A stretch of 64,000 nt of DNA, from NCBI RefSeq assembly GCF_036023875.1, contig NZ_CP107931.1, positions 4,030,001-4,094,000 of the forward strand, given 5' to 3'. Below are positions 17,418 to 26,458 of this stretch, in pieces; positions within the stretch are counted from its first letter, which is position 1; every line of letters starts with the position of its first letter. Source of the DNA: Mycobacterium sp. NBC_00419. GTDB taxonomy: Bacteria; Actinomycetota; Actinomycetes; Mycobacteriales; Mycobacteriaceae. The notes beneath the pieces were generated by a model. It had not been told where the DNA came from. It searched no databases and saw nothing but the letters and a program-made list of their open reading frames with translations. The translations under genes were made by a program, and so were the position numbers.

Positions 17418-18380
17418 GTGAGCTCGACCAGTGAGGTTCTGGTCGACCCGTTGCAGCGGGCGCGTCAGCAATTCCATGCCGAGCTGGTCGACGCGGGCCT
17501 GTTGGTGCCGATGGGCATCGACGGCCTGTACGGGCGCGGCGGTGACTTCGAGCGGGTCGTGGACGGTATCGACGTCGCGGTCCGGCGCAAGGGTCAGCAG
17601 GTGCACGGCGAGCGCGCCAAGGTGCTCCGATTCCCGCCGGTGTTCTCCCGGGCCGCCTTCGAGAACACCGACTACATCGCGTCTTTCCCTAACCTGACGG
17701 GCGCCATCTCGACCTTCAGCGGCGACAACCGTGACCATCGCGCTCTGCTGGAGGACCGTGACGCCGGCCGTCCGTGGGACGGCCATCTGCATCCGGCCGG
17801 CACCATGCTCGTGCCTGCCGCCTGCCACCCCAGCTACTCGACGCTGCCGAAGGCTCTGCCCGACGGCGGGCAGCTCATGGACATCTACGGCTATTGCTTT
17901 CGGCACGAGCCGGCGATCGACCCCGCGCGCATGCAGGCGTTCCGGATGCACGAATTCGTGATCGTCGGGACCGCTGAGCAGGCCGAGACCCATCGTGACG
18001 CCTGGGTCGGGCACGGCATGGCGGTGCTCGAAGAACTCGGCCTGCAGGCGCAGGCCGTGCCGGCCAACGACCCGTTCTTCGGCCGGGTCGGCAAGATGCT
18101 GGCCGCCAACCAGCGCGACGAGGGCCTCAAGACCGAGCTGACGGTCCGGCTGTACGGCGACCTCGACGAGGGAACCGCGATCGTGTCGGCCAACTGCCAC
18201 CGCGACCATTTCGGCGAGACGTTCGATCTGCGCACCGCCGACGGCGCCGTCGCCAACAGCGCCTGCGTCGGATTCGGAATGGAGCGCATCGCGCTGGCCT
18301 TGTTGCGCACGCACGGCCTGCGACCGGCGCAATGGCCCTCTTCGGTGCAGGCGGCGCTGGGCTGGCTCGACTTCGGCTAG
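17418..18380 (+). CDS. Amino acid:[carrier protein] ligase (class II tRNA-synthetase-like)
   Basis: A 320-residue protein with only the catalytic core of an atypical seryl-tRNA synthetase and no tRNA-binding arm. Class II motif 2 appears as YCFRHEP (Arg162-His163-Glu164), motif 3 as GFGMER (285-290). Cys136, Glu179 and Cys283 match in type and spacing the three Zn2+ ligands of the characterised Bradyrhizobium enzyme. Such proteins activate Gly or Ala with ATP and load it on the phosphopantetheine of a carrier protein instead of tRNA. A strong GAGGGGGAA precedes the GTG start. The carrier protein, its modifying enzyme and an oxidising flavoenzyme are encoded next to it. Confidence 0.88.
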   Translation: MSSTSEVLVDPLQRARQQFHAELVDAGLLVPMGIDGLYGRGGDFERVVDGIDVAVRRKGQQVHGERAKVLRFPPVFSRAAFENTDYIASFPNLTGAISTFSGDNRDHRALLEDRDAGRPWDGHLHPAGTMLVPAACHPSYSTLPKALPDGGQLMDIYGYCFRHEPAIDPARMQAFRMHEFVIVGTAEQAETHRDAWVGHGMAVLEELGLQAQAVPANDPFFGRVGKMLAANQRDEGLKTELTVRLYGDLDEGTAIVSANCHRDHFGETFDLRTADGAVANSACVGFGMERIALALLRTHGLRPAQWPSSVQAALGWLDFG

Positions 18381-18402
18381 CCAGCGCCGGGGCCACTACA
18401 GT
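18361..18402 (+). promoter_or_regulatory. Hairpin at the end of the ligase gene followed by a upp -10 element
   Basis: A 7-bp stem GCTGGCT/AGCCAGC (18361-18367 with 18379-18385) spans the ligase stop and has no U-tract, so it is at best a weak terminator. A TACAGT box at 18397-18402 lies 8 nt before the upp ATG, which suggests that upp has its own nearly leaderless promoter and is not part of the carrier-protein cassette. Confidence 0.4.
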
Positions 18403-18410
18403 CTCACCGC

Positions 18411-19034
18411 ATGGACGTGACTGTCGTCGACCACCCACTGGCTTCCGCGCGGCTGAGTACGTTGCGCGACGAGCGCACCGACAATGCCGGCTTCCGGTCT
18501 GCGTTGCGCGACCTGACTCACATGCTCGTCTACGAGGCCACCAGGGATCTGCTCTGCGAGGAGATCACCATCACGACTCCGTTGACGGACACCGTCGGGG
18601 CGCGCCTGGCCCGGCCACCACTTCTGGTGCCCGTGCTGCGAGCCGGGCTGGGCATGGTGGACCAGGCGCACGCGCTGATCCCCGAGGCCAAGGTCGGGTT
18701 CGTTGGTGTCGCGCGGGACGAGAGCACACATCAGCCCACGCCCTACCTGGAGTCGCTGCCCGACGATCTGAGCACTCAGCCGGTGATGGTGCTCGACCCG
18801 ATGCTGGCCACCGGCGGTTCGATGGCGCACACGATCGGCCTGCTGCACGGCCGCGGCGCCGTGGACATCACCGTGGTGTGCGTGGTGTGCGCGCCGGAAG
18901 GCATTGCGGCGCTGGAGAAAGCCGCCCCCGAGGCCAGGTTGTTCACCGCTGCGATCGACGACGGGCTCAACGACGTCGCCTACATCGTGCCGGGCCTCGG
19001 CGATGCCGGTGACCGTCAATTCGGGCCGCGCTGA
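18411..19034 (+). CDS. upp: Uracil phosphoribosyltransferase
   Basis: A 207-residue type I phosphoribosyltransferase that makes UMP from uracil and PRPP (pyrimidine salvage, cytoplasm). The PRPP-binding loop is [14 protein letters not shown] around residue 130. The uracil-binding C-terminal segment reads [23 protein letters not shown]. Length and motifs match bacterial Upp throughout. It ends directly against the convergent pmmB stop with no spacer. This is the Rv3309c position of M. tuberculosis, inverted. Confidence 0.96.
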   Translation: MDVTVVDHPLASARLSTLRDERTDNAGFRSALRDLTHMLVYEATRDLLCEEITITTPLTDTVGARLARPPLLVPVLRAGLGMVDQAHALIPEAKVGFVGVARDESTHQPTPYLESLPDDLSTQPVMVLDPMLATGGSMAHTIGLLHGRGAVDITVVCVVCAPEGIAALEKAAPEARLFTAAIDDGLNDVAYIVPGLGDAGDRQFGPR

Positions 19035-20648
19035 CTACCAGGTTCGCGCCGCGTCGAGAAGTTGCTGCTCGACGGCGCCAGCAGCCGTGCGCGCTGCGGC
19101 CAGGTCGCCGGTGACGGCTCGGCGAACTTCGGTGTAGCACTTGATCTTCGGTTCGGTTCCCGAGGGCCGGATCACCACCCGTACCGAGGTTTGCCCGCCG
19201 CCGCCGGCCAGGATGAGGGCATCGGTGCGCTGTTGGCCGCGGGCCTGCAGAAGATCGCTGGCGGTGACGGCAAAGCCGGCCAGTTCGGCGGGCGGGCTGG
19301 ACCGCAGCCCGGCCATGATCGCAGCGGCTTGCGCCGGATCGCCGACCCGGCGCGACAGTGCGGCGGTGGTGTGTACGCCGTGCCGCAGCGCCAGTCGGTC
19401 CAGCGCATCGGAGACCGAATACCCTTGTGCAGCAAGCATAGTGATGAGATCGCAGGCGAGCACTGCGGCACTGATTCCATCCTTGTCGCGTACGGCGGCG
19501 GGGTCGACACAGTGGCCGATGGCCTCCTCGTAGGCGTAGACCAGGGTCGCACCGGCAACGGCGGCGTCAGCTCGGGCCAGCCACTTGAATCCCGTCAGGG
19601 TCTGCACGTGGTGGGCGCCGTAGTCGGCCGCGATCGCGGCCAGCAGTTGGGAGGAGACGATGCTGCTGGCGACGACGCTGCCGGCCCGATCGCCGGCCGG
19701 CAACGTCGAGAGGATGTAATCGCCGAGAAGCCAGCCTGTTTCATCGCCGGACAGCATCCGCCAGCCGGATGCGGTGGGTACACCGACGGCGCAGCGGTCG
19801 GCATCGGGATCCAGCGCGATCGCGATTCCCGCGCCAGTGCGCGCCGCCAGCTCCAGCAGGGCATCGGTGGCGCCGGGCTCTTCGGGATTGGGGAACGCCA
19901 CCGTCGGGAAATCCGGGTCGGGCGCGAATTGACTTGCGACCGTGTGCACATCGTCGAACCCGGCCAGCGCCAGCGCGCGCAGTGCGAGCTCGCCGCCGAC
20001 CCCGTGCATCGCCGTCAGTGCCACCGGCACCGATCCGGTTCCGCGGCGCACGCCGGCCGCGCATCGGACGTAGTCGTCGATCAGTTCGAAGCCCGCCGGG
20101 GTGACCGGTTGCCGGGGAATCTCGTCGGCGGGCGGAGCGCAGGCCGTGGCGGCCTCGATGTCCCGGTCGGTCGGCGAGATGATCTGCATGCCGCCGTCGA
20201 AGTAGACCTTGTAGCCGTTGTCGGCAGCCGGATTGTGTGAGGCGGTGATCTGCACACCGGCCGCGGCGCCGGTTCGACGGACCGCATAGGCGACCACCGG
20301 GGTGGGTACCGGATGCGGCAGGGCGATGACGGAAAATCCCTGGGCGGCAAGCACTTGCGCGGTCGCCTCGGCGAAGGCATCCGATCCGTGCCGGGCGTCG
20401 CGGCCCACCACCACCGTCGATCCGCCGAGGCAGCGGTCGCGCAACACCGCGGCCACCGCCCAGCTGGCCCGCGTCACCACCGCCACGTTCATCGCGTCGG
20501 GTCCGCCACGGACCGGCCCGCGCAGCCCGGCGGTGCCGAAGGTCAGCGGCCGGGCGAACCGCGCGGCGAGCTCGTCGGCGTCGCAGCCGGCCAACTCGGC
20601 GGCGGTGACCGGGTCGGGATCGTGGGCGATCCATTCCTCGGGTGTCAC
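19035..20648 (-). CDS. pmmB: Phosphomannomutase/phosphoglucomutase
   Basis: A 537-residue alpha-D-phosphohexomutase that interconverts hexose 1- and 6-phosphates, supplying mannose or glucose 1-phosphate for glycan synthesis. The phosphoserine loop is ITASHNPAADNGYKVY, the metal loop DPDADRCAVGV, the sugar-binding loop YAYEEAIGHCVDP and the phosphate-binding loop RPSGTEPKIKCYTE. The GTG start at 20648 overlaps the stop of the MarR gene by 4 bp, so it is probably the second gene of a MarR-pmmB transcript. It corresponds to Rv3308. Confidence 0.94.
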   Translation of the reverse strand: MTPEEWIAHDPDPVTAAELAGCDADELAARFARPLTFGTAGLRGPVRGGPDAMNVAVVTRASWAVAAVLRDRCLGGSTVVVGRDARHGSDAFAEATAQVLAAQGFSVIALPHPVPTPVVAYAVRRTGAAAGVQITASHNPAADNGYKVYFDGGMQIISPTDRDIEAATACAPPADEIPRQPVTPAGFELIDDYVRCAAGVRRGTGSVPVALTAMHGVGGELALRALALAGFDDVHTVASQFAPDPDFPTVAFPNPEEPGATDALLELAARTGAGIAIALDPDADRCAVGVPTASGWRMLSGDETGWLLGDYILSTLPAGDRAGSVVASSIVSSQLLAAIAADYGAHHVQTLTGFKWLARADAAVAGATLVYAYEEAIGHCVDPAAVRDKDGISAAVLACDLITMLAAQGYSVSDALDRLALRHGVHTTAALSRRVGDPAQAAAIMAGLRSSPPAELAGFAVTASDLLQARGQQRTDALILAGGGGQTSVRVVIRPSGTEPKIKCYTEVRRAVTGDLAAARTAAGAVEQQLLDAARTW

Positions 20649-21097
20649 GGCACTGATTGTGCCCCGTGGTCGGCGTCGGCCAGCTTGCGCAATACCGGCG
20701 CGGTCAGCATCAGCAGGTTGAACTCGAGGTCGGTCAGGTGTTCGCGCATCGCGTCGGACAGCCAGGCGTCGCGCTGGGCCCGGTCTCGGGTCAGCAGGTC
20801 GAGCCCGGTCGCGGTGAGTTCGATCAGCTGGCGGCGGCGATCGTTGTCGTCGGGGCGCCGGGAGATCAGCCCCCGTGACTCCAGTTCGTTGATGCTGTCG
20901 GTCAGCGACTGCACCCGGACCTGAAGGCGGGCTGCCATCTCGGCGGGGGTGGTGGTGACGGCCCGGTTGATGTCGCCGAGCAACTCGAGCTGGCTCAGCG
21001 TCAGCCCGTTGTCGGGACGGTGCCGGCGCAGCTGGCGGGCCAGCGCCATCATGGCCTCCCGGAGCTCGGTGGCCGGGGCTGAGGCGTCATTGCTCAT
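20645..21097 (-). CDS. MarR-family transcriptional regulator
   Basis: A 150-residue winged-helix protein: dimerisation helix (TELREAMMALARQLRRHR), HTH (MAARLQVRVQSLTDSINELESRGLISR) and wing (PDDNDRRRQLIELTATG). The ATG at 21097 is chosen since a -10-like element lies 5-7 nt upstream (leaderless), and an upstream in-frame extension would run into the operator. It is divergent from the AbrB-family transporter gene. A palindrome lies in front of each of the two genes, which points to autoregulation and control of the transporter. It is translationally coupled to pmmB. The inducing ligand is unknown. Confidence 0.88.
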   Translation of the reverse strand: MSNDASAPATELREAMMALARQLRRHRPDNGLTLSQLELLGDINRAVTTTPAEMAARLQVRVQSLTDSINELESRGLISRRPDDNDRRRQLIELTATGLDLLTRDRAQRDAWLSDAMREHLTDLEFNLLMLTAPVLRKLADADHGAQSVP

Positions 21098-21119
21098 ATG
21101 CCAAGTTATACCTTGGTAT
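21098..21119. promoter_or_regulatory. MarR-type operator 1 with embedded -10 element
   Basis: The core CCAAG-TTATAC-CTTGG (21101-21116) is a perfect inverted repeat, extended by AT on both sides. It abuts the MarR start codon. On the minus strand TATAAC/TAACTT 5-7 nt before the ATG can serve as the -10 box of a leaderless transcript, so repressor binding would block polymerase directly. Confidence 0.65.
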
Positions 21120-21164
21120 CCGCTGCGTCTCACCACGAAACACCGGGTTAGCGACGATGAGAAT

Positions 21165-21180
21165 GCAAGTCTATACTTGC
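21165..21180. promoter_or_regulatory. MarR-type operator 2 with embedded -10 element
   Basis: GCAAG-TCTATA-CTTGC is a perfect inverted repeat closely related to the operator at 21101-21116 (shared CAAGT...TATAC...CTTG). It contains TATACT at 21172-21177, exactly 6 nt before the transporter ATG at 21184, giving a leaderless promoter inside the operator. Confidence 0.65.
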
Positions 21181-21183
21181 TAT

Positions 21184-22296
21184 ATGCGATGGGTTCTGCT
21201 GGTTCTGGTGACGATCGGTGTCACGGTGCCGCTCGACCTGCTCGGAGTGCCGTCGGCGGCCCTGTTCGCCGCGCTGCTCGTCGGCGTGGGGCTGGCGATC
21301 GCTCGGCTCGCGCCTGCCGGCGTACCGCGGAAAGCGGGTCTGGCCGCCCAGGGCATCCTCGGTGTCTACATCGGCACGATGGTGCACTCCGACGCACTCG
21401 GTGCGCTCGGGCCGCACTGGCCGGTGGTCGTCGCACTGAGCCTGGTGACCCTGCTGCTGAGCATCGGGGCCGGGGTGCTGCTCGGCCTGCGCCGCGACGT
21501 CAGTGCGCTGACCGGAGCCCTGGCACTGGTGGCCGGGGGCGCGTCGGGTCTGGTGGCCATCGCCCGGGAACTCGGTGGTGACGACCGGATCGTGGCCGTC
21601 GTGCAGTACCTGCGCGTCGCGGTGATCACCGCGACGATGCCGCTCGTCGTGACGCTGGTGTTCCGCGCCGAACGCTCCGCGGTGTCCGGTGCGCCGGTGC
21701 AGAACCAGTCGGCGCCGTGGTACGCCAGCATCGCGATGCTGGCCGGCCTGGTGCTCGTCGGCTCGGTGGTGGCGCGGCTGGTGCGGCTGCCCGGGGCCGG
21801 GCTGCTGGGCCCGATGGCCCTGACCATCGCGGTGGAACTCGGCGGGGTGTCGTTCGGGCTCGCGGTGCCCGTCCTTCTCGTCCAGGTGTCCTACATGGTG
21901 ATCGGCTGGCAGGCCGGGGTGGCCTTCACCCGCGAGTCGTTGCACGCCATCGAACGCCTGCTGCCCGCCGCACTGGGCCTGATCGTGCTGCTGAACGTGG
22001 CGACCGCCGGCCTGGGTGTGGCACTGGCGAAGCTCACCGGGGTGAGCATGCTCGACGGCTACCTGGCGACCAGCCCGGGCGGTATCTACGCGGTGCTCGC
22101 GACGGCCGTGGAAACCGGATCCAATGTCACATTCATCGTCGCCGCGCAGGTGCTGCGGGTGCTGCTGATGCTGTTCGCCGCACCGATGATGGCCCGCGGT
22201 TATGCCCGGCTGGCTCAGAGGCGGGCCAGCACCGAGGCCAGCAGCGAGCCCATCTTGCTCGCCGAGGCCCGCCCGGCGGCCAGCACCTCGGCGTGA
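21184..22296 (+). CDS. AbrB-family membrane protein (putative transporter)
   Basis: A 370-residue protein of about 10-11 membrane helices, containing the duplicated AbrB membrane domain (each repeat has a G-x-x-L/I-G-x-x-G pattern, e.g. [17 protein letters not shown] and [18 protein letters not shown]). Proteins of this family are often misnamed transcriptional regulators or ammonia monooxygenases; the hydrophobic profile supports a permease. The ATG at 21184 follows a -10 box by 6 nt, and no Shine-Dalgarno is present. Control by the divergent MarR protein is likely. The 3' end overlaps convergent deoD by 82 bp. Substrate unknown. Confidence 0.8.
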   Translation: MRWVLLVLVTIGVTVPLDLLGVPSAALFAALLVGVGLAIARLAPAGVPRKAGLAAQGILGVYIGTMVHSDALGALGPHWPVVVALSLVTLLLSIGAGVLLGLRRDVSALTGALALVAGGASGLVAIARELGGDDRIVAVVQYLRVAVITATMPLVVTLVFRAERSAVSGAPVQNQSAPWYASIAMLAGLVLVGSVVARLVRLPGAGLLGPMALTIAVELGGVSFGLAVPVLLVQVSYMVIGWQAGVAFTRESLHAIERLLPAALGLIVLLNVATAGLGVALAKLTGVSMLDGYLATSPGGIYAVLATAVETGSNVTFIVAAQVLRVLLMLFAAPMMARGYARLAQRRASTEASSEPILLAEARPAASTSA

Positions 22297-23000
22297 CTGA
22301 GCGGCTCGCCGGTCATCCCGGCGGCCAGATTCGTCACCAGCGACAGTCCCAGTACCTCGGCGCCCGCCGCCCGCGCGGCGATCGTCTCGTGCACCGTCGA
22401 CATCCCCACCAGGTCGGCGCCCAGCGTCCGCAGCATCCGGATCTCCGCGGGCGTCTCGTAGTGCGGCCCGGGCAGCCCCGCATAGACGCCCTCGGCCAGT
22501 GCCGGGTCCACGGCGCGGGCCAGTGCCCGCAGCCGCGGGGAGTACGCGTCGACGAGGTCGACGAAATGCGCCCCGACCAGCGGTGAGCGCGCCGTCAGGT
22601 TGAGGTGGTCGCTGATCAGCACCGGCTGGCCCACCTGGTACTCCTCGCGCAACCCGCCCGCGGCGTTGGTCAGCACGACGACCTCGGCGCCCGCTGCCCG
22701 CGCGGTGCGCACCGGGTGCACGACGTCGCACAGGTCGTGGCCCTCGTAGGCGTGAATCCGGCCGAGCAGGACCAGCACGTTGTGGGATCCGATGGGGATC
22801 GACAGCACCCGCCCGCGGTGCCCGAGCGCCGAGGGTGGGATGAATCCGGGAAGTCCAGACATCGGGACCTCGGCGGCGGGCGTGCCGAGCGCGTCGGCCG
22901 CTGGAGCCCAGCCCGAGCCCAGGATGACGGCGACGTCGTGGCGCGGCACCGAGGTGTGCTCGGCGATCACCGCTGCGGCGTGCTCGGCGTCTGGACTCAC
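22215..23000 (-). CDS. deoD: Purine nucleoside phosphorylase
   Basis: A 261-residue trimeric-type PNP (phosphorolysis of inosine/guanosine, purine salvage). Visible signatures are [12 protein letters not shown] (phosphate-binding Ser loop), [38 protein letters not shown] and [31 protein letters not shown], which includes the base-binding Glu. The GTG at 23000 gives the usual length (about 268 in M. tuberculosis). The longer in-frame upstream region lies antisense to amiB1 and is rejected. The last 82 bp overlap the transporter gene tail-to-tail. Confidence 0.93.
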   Translation of the reverse strand: MSPDAEHAAAVIAEHTSVPRHDVAVILGSGWAPAADALGTPAAEVPMSGLPGFIPPSALGHRGRVLSIPIGSHNVLVLLGRIHAYEGHDLCDVVHPVRTARAAGAEVVVLTNAAGGLREEYQVGQPVLISDHLNLTARSPLVGAHFVDLVDAYSPRLRALARAVDPALAEGVYAGLPGPHYETPAEIRMLRTLGADLVGMSTVHETIAARAAGAEVLGLSLVTNLAAGMTGEPLSHAEVLAAGRASASKMGSLLASVLARL

Positions 23001-23037
23001 AGCCTGCGAGCCTAGTCCGCAATGCGATACTGCGGGG

Positions 23038-24222
23038 ATGCCTACGCTGACTGCGTCGACCCGGGTCGAGGACGTCGTCGGTGCGTGTCGTGGCGACCTG
23101 ATCGAGTTGTCGCACTCGATCCATGCCGAGCCTGAGCTGGCGTTCGACGAGCACCGCAGCGCTGCGAAGGCCCAAGCCCTGGTAGCCGAGCGCGGGTTCG
23201 CGATCAGCGCGGCAGCCGGTGGACTGAACACGGCGTTTCGCGCCGACTACGGAAGCGGCCCGCTGGTCATCGGGATCTGCGCGGAATACGACGCGCTTCC
23301 CGGGATCGGGCACGCCTGCGGGCACAACATCATCGCCGCCGCCGCGGTGGGAGCGGCGCTGGCGCTGGCCGAGGTCGCCGACGACCTCGGGCTCACCGTC
23401 GCCCTGATCGGGACGCCCGCCGAGGAGTCCGGCGGAGGCAAGGCACTGCTGATCGACGCCGGCCTGTTCGACGACGTCGTCGCCTCCGCGATGATCCACC
23501 CGGGTCCGATCGATATCGCGGCCGCCCGGTCGCTGTCGCTCTCGGAGGTGACGGTGACCTACACCGGCCGCGAGTCGCATGCCGCCGTGGCGCCGTATCT
23601 GGGAGTCAACGCCGCCGACGCGGTGACGGTCGCGCAGGTGGCGATCGGGCTGCTGCGCCAGCAGATGGCGCCCGGCCAGATGGCTCACGGCATCGTCACC
23701 GAAGGCGGAGCGGCCACCAACATCATCCCGGGGCGGGCCCGCCTGCAGTACACGATGCGGGCCGCCGACGGCGCGTCGCGGCTGGCGCTCGAGGACAAGA
23801 TGCGGGGTTGTTTTGCCGCCGGCGCGCTGGCCACCGGCTGCGAGTACTCGATCGTCGAGGCCGCGCCGGCCTACGCCGAACTCAAGCCGGATGCCTGGCT
23901 GGCCGAGGTGTTCCGCGACGAGATGGTCCGATTCGGACGCCAGCCCGTTCCCCCCGATGTCGAGGCCGCGCTCCCGCTGGGCTCCACCGACATGGGTAAC
24001 GTCACTCAACTGCTGCCCGGCATCCACCCGGTGGTCGGCATCGAGGCCGGCGGTGCGGTCATTCACCAGCCCGGTTTCACCGCGGCTGCCGCCGGGCCCA
24101 GCGCTGACCGGGCCGTCGCCGAAGGGGCAATCATGTTGGCGCGCACAATAGTTCGCTTGGCACAGACACCGTCCGAACGAGACCGGGTGCTGGAATTGCA
24201 GCAACGGCGGGTTCGCGCATGA
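23038..24222 (+). CDS. amiB1: M20-family amidohydrolase
   Basis: A 394-residue M20D metallohydrolase related to aminobenzoyl-glutamate and N-acyl-amino-acid hydrolases. Metal-binding residues lie in [18 protein letters not shown] (Asp and His) and in [10 protein letters not shown] (Glu-Glu). The lid domain spans about residues 165-275 and the final metal His is in HQPGFT. GATACT lies 6 nt before the ATG and no spaced Shine-Dalgarno is present, suggesting a leaderless mRNA. It overlaps amiA1 by 4 bp. Order and product match Rv3306c; the natural substrate is not known. Confidence 0.9.
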   Translation: MPTLTASTRVEDVVGACRGDLIELSHSIHAEPELAFDEHRSAAKAQALVAERGFAISAAAGGLNTAFRADYGSGPLVIGICAEYDALPGIGHACGHNIIAAAAVGAALALAEVADDLGLTVALIGTPAEESGGGKALLIDAGLFDDVVASAMIHPGPIDIAAARSLSLSEVTVTYTGRESHAAVAPYLGVNAADAVTVAQVAIGLLRQQMAPGQMAHGIVTEGGAATNIIPGRARLQYTMRAADGASRLALEDKMRGCFAAGALATGCEYSIVEAAPAYAELKPDAWLAEVFRDEMVRFGRQPVPPDVEAALPLGSTDMGNVTQLLPGIHPVVGIEAGGAVIHQPGFTAAAAGPSADRAVAEGAIMLARTIVRLAQTPSERDRVLELQQRRVRA

Positions 24223-25391
24223 GCCTCGCCGACAGCGCCGAGTCCTGGCTTGCCGCCCACTTCGACGATCTGGTCGAGTGGCGTCGCCACATCCACCGCA
24301 ATCCGGAGCTGGGCCGTCAGGAGTTCGCCACCACCCAGTTCGTCGCCGAGCGCCTCGTCGATGCCGGACTCAACCCGAAGGTGCTGCCCGGCGGGACCGG
24401 ACTGACGTGTGACTTCGGCCCCGAGCATGCCCCGCGGATCGCGCTGCGCGCCGATATGGACGCCCTGCCGATGGCCGAACGGACCGGCGCGCCGTACTCG
24501 TCGACCGTGCCGAACGTGGCGCACGCATGCGGTCACGACGCGCACACCGCCATGCTGCTCGGCGCCGCGACCGCACTGGCCGCGGTGCCTGAACTGCCGG
24601 TCGGTGTGCGGCTGCTCTTCCAGCCCGCCGAGGAGTTGATGCCCGGCGGTGCCCTCGACGCGATCGCCGCCGGCGCGCTGAGCGGGGTGTCGCGGATCTT
24701 CGCCCTGCACTGCGATCCTCGGCTGGCTGTCGGCCGGGTGGCGATCATCCCCGGGCCGATCACGTCGGCGGCCGATTCGATCGAGATCACGCTGCACTCG
24801 CCCGGTGGGCACACCTCGCGTCCGCATCTGACCTCGGACCTGGTCTACGGAATGGGCACGCTGATCACCGGACTGCCCGGGGTGCTGTCCCGGCGCATCG
24901 ACCCGCGGCACAGCACGGTGATGGTGTGGGGTGCGGCCAATGCCGGGGTGGCGGCCAACGCGATTCCGCAGACCGGCACGCTGGCCGGTACCGTGCGCAC
25001 CGCCAGCCGGGAAACCTGGGTGGGCATGGAAGATCTTGTGCACGAGATTGTTTCGGGTCTGCTGGCGCCGCTGGGCATCGAGCATTCGCTGCGATACCAC
25101 CGCGGCGTGCCGCCAGTGGTCAACGAGGAGCGGTCCACCCAGATCATGACGCACGCCATCGAGGCCGTCGACCCCGAAGCGCTGGCCGACACCCGCCAAT
25201 CCGGTGGGGGCGAGGACTTCTCCTGGTACCTCGAAGAGGTGCCCGGTGCGATGGCGCGGCTCGGGGTGTGGGGCGGCGAGGGCCCGCAACTCGACCTGCA
25301 CCAGCCGACCTTCGACCTCGATGAGCGAGCACTGGCGGTGGGCGTGCGGGTGCTGGTGAACGTCATCGAGCAGTCGGGGGATTTCGAGTGA
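24219..25391 (+). CDS. amiA1: M20-family amidohydrolase (N-acyl-amino-acid hydrolase type)
   Basis: A 390-residue paralogue of the preceding gene, nearer to hippurate/indole-acetyl-amino-acid hydrolases. Motifs: [54 protein letters not shown] and [11 protein letters not shown], which supply the metal ligands, and [15 protein letters not shown] near the C-terminus. It is coupled to amiB1 (ATGA overlap) and its own stop overlaps the start of the epimerase gene, so all three are one transcription unit. It corresponds to Rv3305c. It likely cleaves an N-acylated amino acid or dipeptide in the cytoplasm. Confidence 0.9.
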   Translation: MSLADSAESWLAAHFDDLVEWRRHIHRNPELGRQEFATTQFVAERLVDAGLNPKVLPGGTGLTCDFGPEHAPRIALRADMDALPMAERTGAPYSSTVPNVAHACGHDAHTAMLLGAATALAAVPELPVGVRLLFQPAEELMPGGALDAIAAGALSGVSRIFALHCDPRLAVGRVAIIPGPITSAADSIEITLHSPGGHTSRPHLTSDLVYGMGTLITGLPGVLSRRIDPRHSTVMVWGAANAGVAANAIPQTGTLAGTVRTASRETWVGMEDLVHEIVSGLLAPLGIEHSLRYHRGVPPVVNEERSTQIMTHAIEAVDPEALADTRQSGGGEDFSWYLEEVPGAMARLGVWGGEGPQLDLHQPTFDLDERALAVGVRVLVNVIEQSGDFE

Positions 25392-26344
25392 AACTTCTCG
25401 TCACCGGCGGAGCCGGATACGTCGGAAGCGTCTGTGCCGCGGTGCTACTCGAAGAGGGCCACGAGGTGGTGGTGGTCGACGACCTGTCGACCGGCAACGC
25501 CGACGCGGTACCCCGGGGTGCGCAGTTCGTGCAGGCCGACATGGTCGAGGCCGCGCCGGGGCTGCTCGGCGACGGATCCTTCGACGGGGTACTGCATTTC
25601 GCCGCCAAGTCGCTCGTGGGTGAGTCGGTGGTGTCCCCGGAGCTGTACTGGTTCGGCAACGTCGTCAAGACGCTGCAGCTGCTGGAGGCGATGCGCGCCG
25701 CCGGGACGCCGCGGCTGGTGTTCTCCTCGACGGCGGCGACCTACGGTGAGCCTGAGTCGGTGCCCATCACCGAGGACTCGCCCACCCGGCCGACCAACGC
25801 CTACGGCGCCACCAAGCTCGCCATCGACCACGCGATCACCTCGTATGCCGCGGCGCACGGCCTGGCCGCCACCAGCTTGCGCTACTTCAACGTCGCCGGG
25901 GCCTACGGCGGGCTGGGGGAGCGCCACGCCACCGAGACACACTTGATCCCGCTGGTGCTGCAGGTCGCGACCGGCGCCCGCGACGAGATCCTGGTCTTCG
26001 GCACCGACTGGCCGACTCCTGACGGCACCTGCATCCGCGACTACATCCATGTGCGTGACCTGGCCGACGCGCATGTCCTGGCTTTGCAGACCGCCCAGCC
26101 CGGCTCGCACCGGATCTACAACCTCGGTAACGGCACCGGCTTCTCGGTGCGTGAGGTCATCGCGTGCTGCGAGCGGGTGGTCGGCAAGCCGATCGCCGCG
26201 CGTGACGTCGAGCGGCGCGCCGGTGACCCGGCGGTGCTGATCGCCTCCAGCGAGAAGGCCGTCACCGAACTCGGCTGGCAGCCCAAGCACACCGGTCTCG
26301 ACGAGATCGTCTCCGACGCTTGGGAGTTCACCCGCTCGCGCTGA
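25388..26344 (+). CDS. UDP-glucose 4-epimerase-like SDR
   Basis: A 318-residue extended short-chain dehydrogenase. TGGAGYVGS is the NAD-binding G-x-x-G-x-x-G loop, [17 protein letters not shown] and YGATKLAID carry the catalytic Ser/Tyr-x3-Lys, and RYFNVAGA plus the C-terminal [18 protein letters not shown] match GalE proteins. It should interconvert UDP-glucose and UDP-galactose. The start is a GTG overlapping the amiA1 stop. This gene is extra relative to the M. tuberculosis order at this place. It may feed galactose into surface glycans; the link to amidohydrolases is only positional. Confidence 0.88.
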   Translation: MKLLVTGGAGYVGSVCAAVLLEEGHEVVVVDDLSTGNADAVPRGAQFVQADMVEAAPGLLGDGSFDGVLHFAAKSLVGESVVSPELYWFGNVVKTLQLLEAMRAAGTPRLVFSSTAATYGEPESVPITEDSPTRPTNAYGATKLAIDHAITSYAAAHGLAATSLRYFNVAGAYGGLGERHATETHLIPLVLQVATGARDEILVFGTDWPTPDGTCIRDYIHVRDLADAHVLALQTAQPGSHRIYNLGNGTGFSVREVIACCERVVGKPIAARDVERRAGDPAVLIASSEKAVTELGWQPKHTGLDEIVSDAWEFTRSR

Positions 26345-26346
26345 CC

Positions 26347-26406
26347 GCGAGCGTGCGTGTCGGTACGAGGACACGCCGCAGCAGCGGGCATTTCACGCAC
26401 GCTCGC
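26347..26406. repeat. Left inverted palindromic repeat (IR-L) of the DUF559 element
   Basis: A 60-bp REP-like palindrome. Its outer arms GCGAGCGTGCGTG (26347-26359) and CACGCACGCTCGC (26394-26406) are perfect 13-bp inverted repeats, and an inner GTGTC/GACAC pair can form a second stem. Its reverse complement matches the repeat at 27331-27392 at roughly 47 of the last 54 positions by eye. A DnaA-box-like CTATCCACA begins at its last base (26406-26414). Confidence 0.85.
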
Positions 26407-26458
26407 TATCCACAGGGGTGACTTTCCGGGGCTGCGTCGAGGTTGCAGCATCGGCCGC

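Noticed and set aside
21148..24204. Very long open frame on the minus strand (over 1000 codons).
   Set aside because: It lies opposite the AbrB transporter and amiB1 genes and only its part 22215-23000 (deoD) shows a protein family. The rest is Gly/Arg/His-rich low-complexity translation typical of antisense frames in high-GC DNA.
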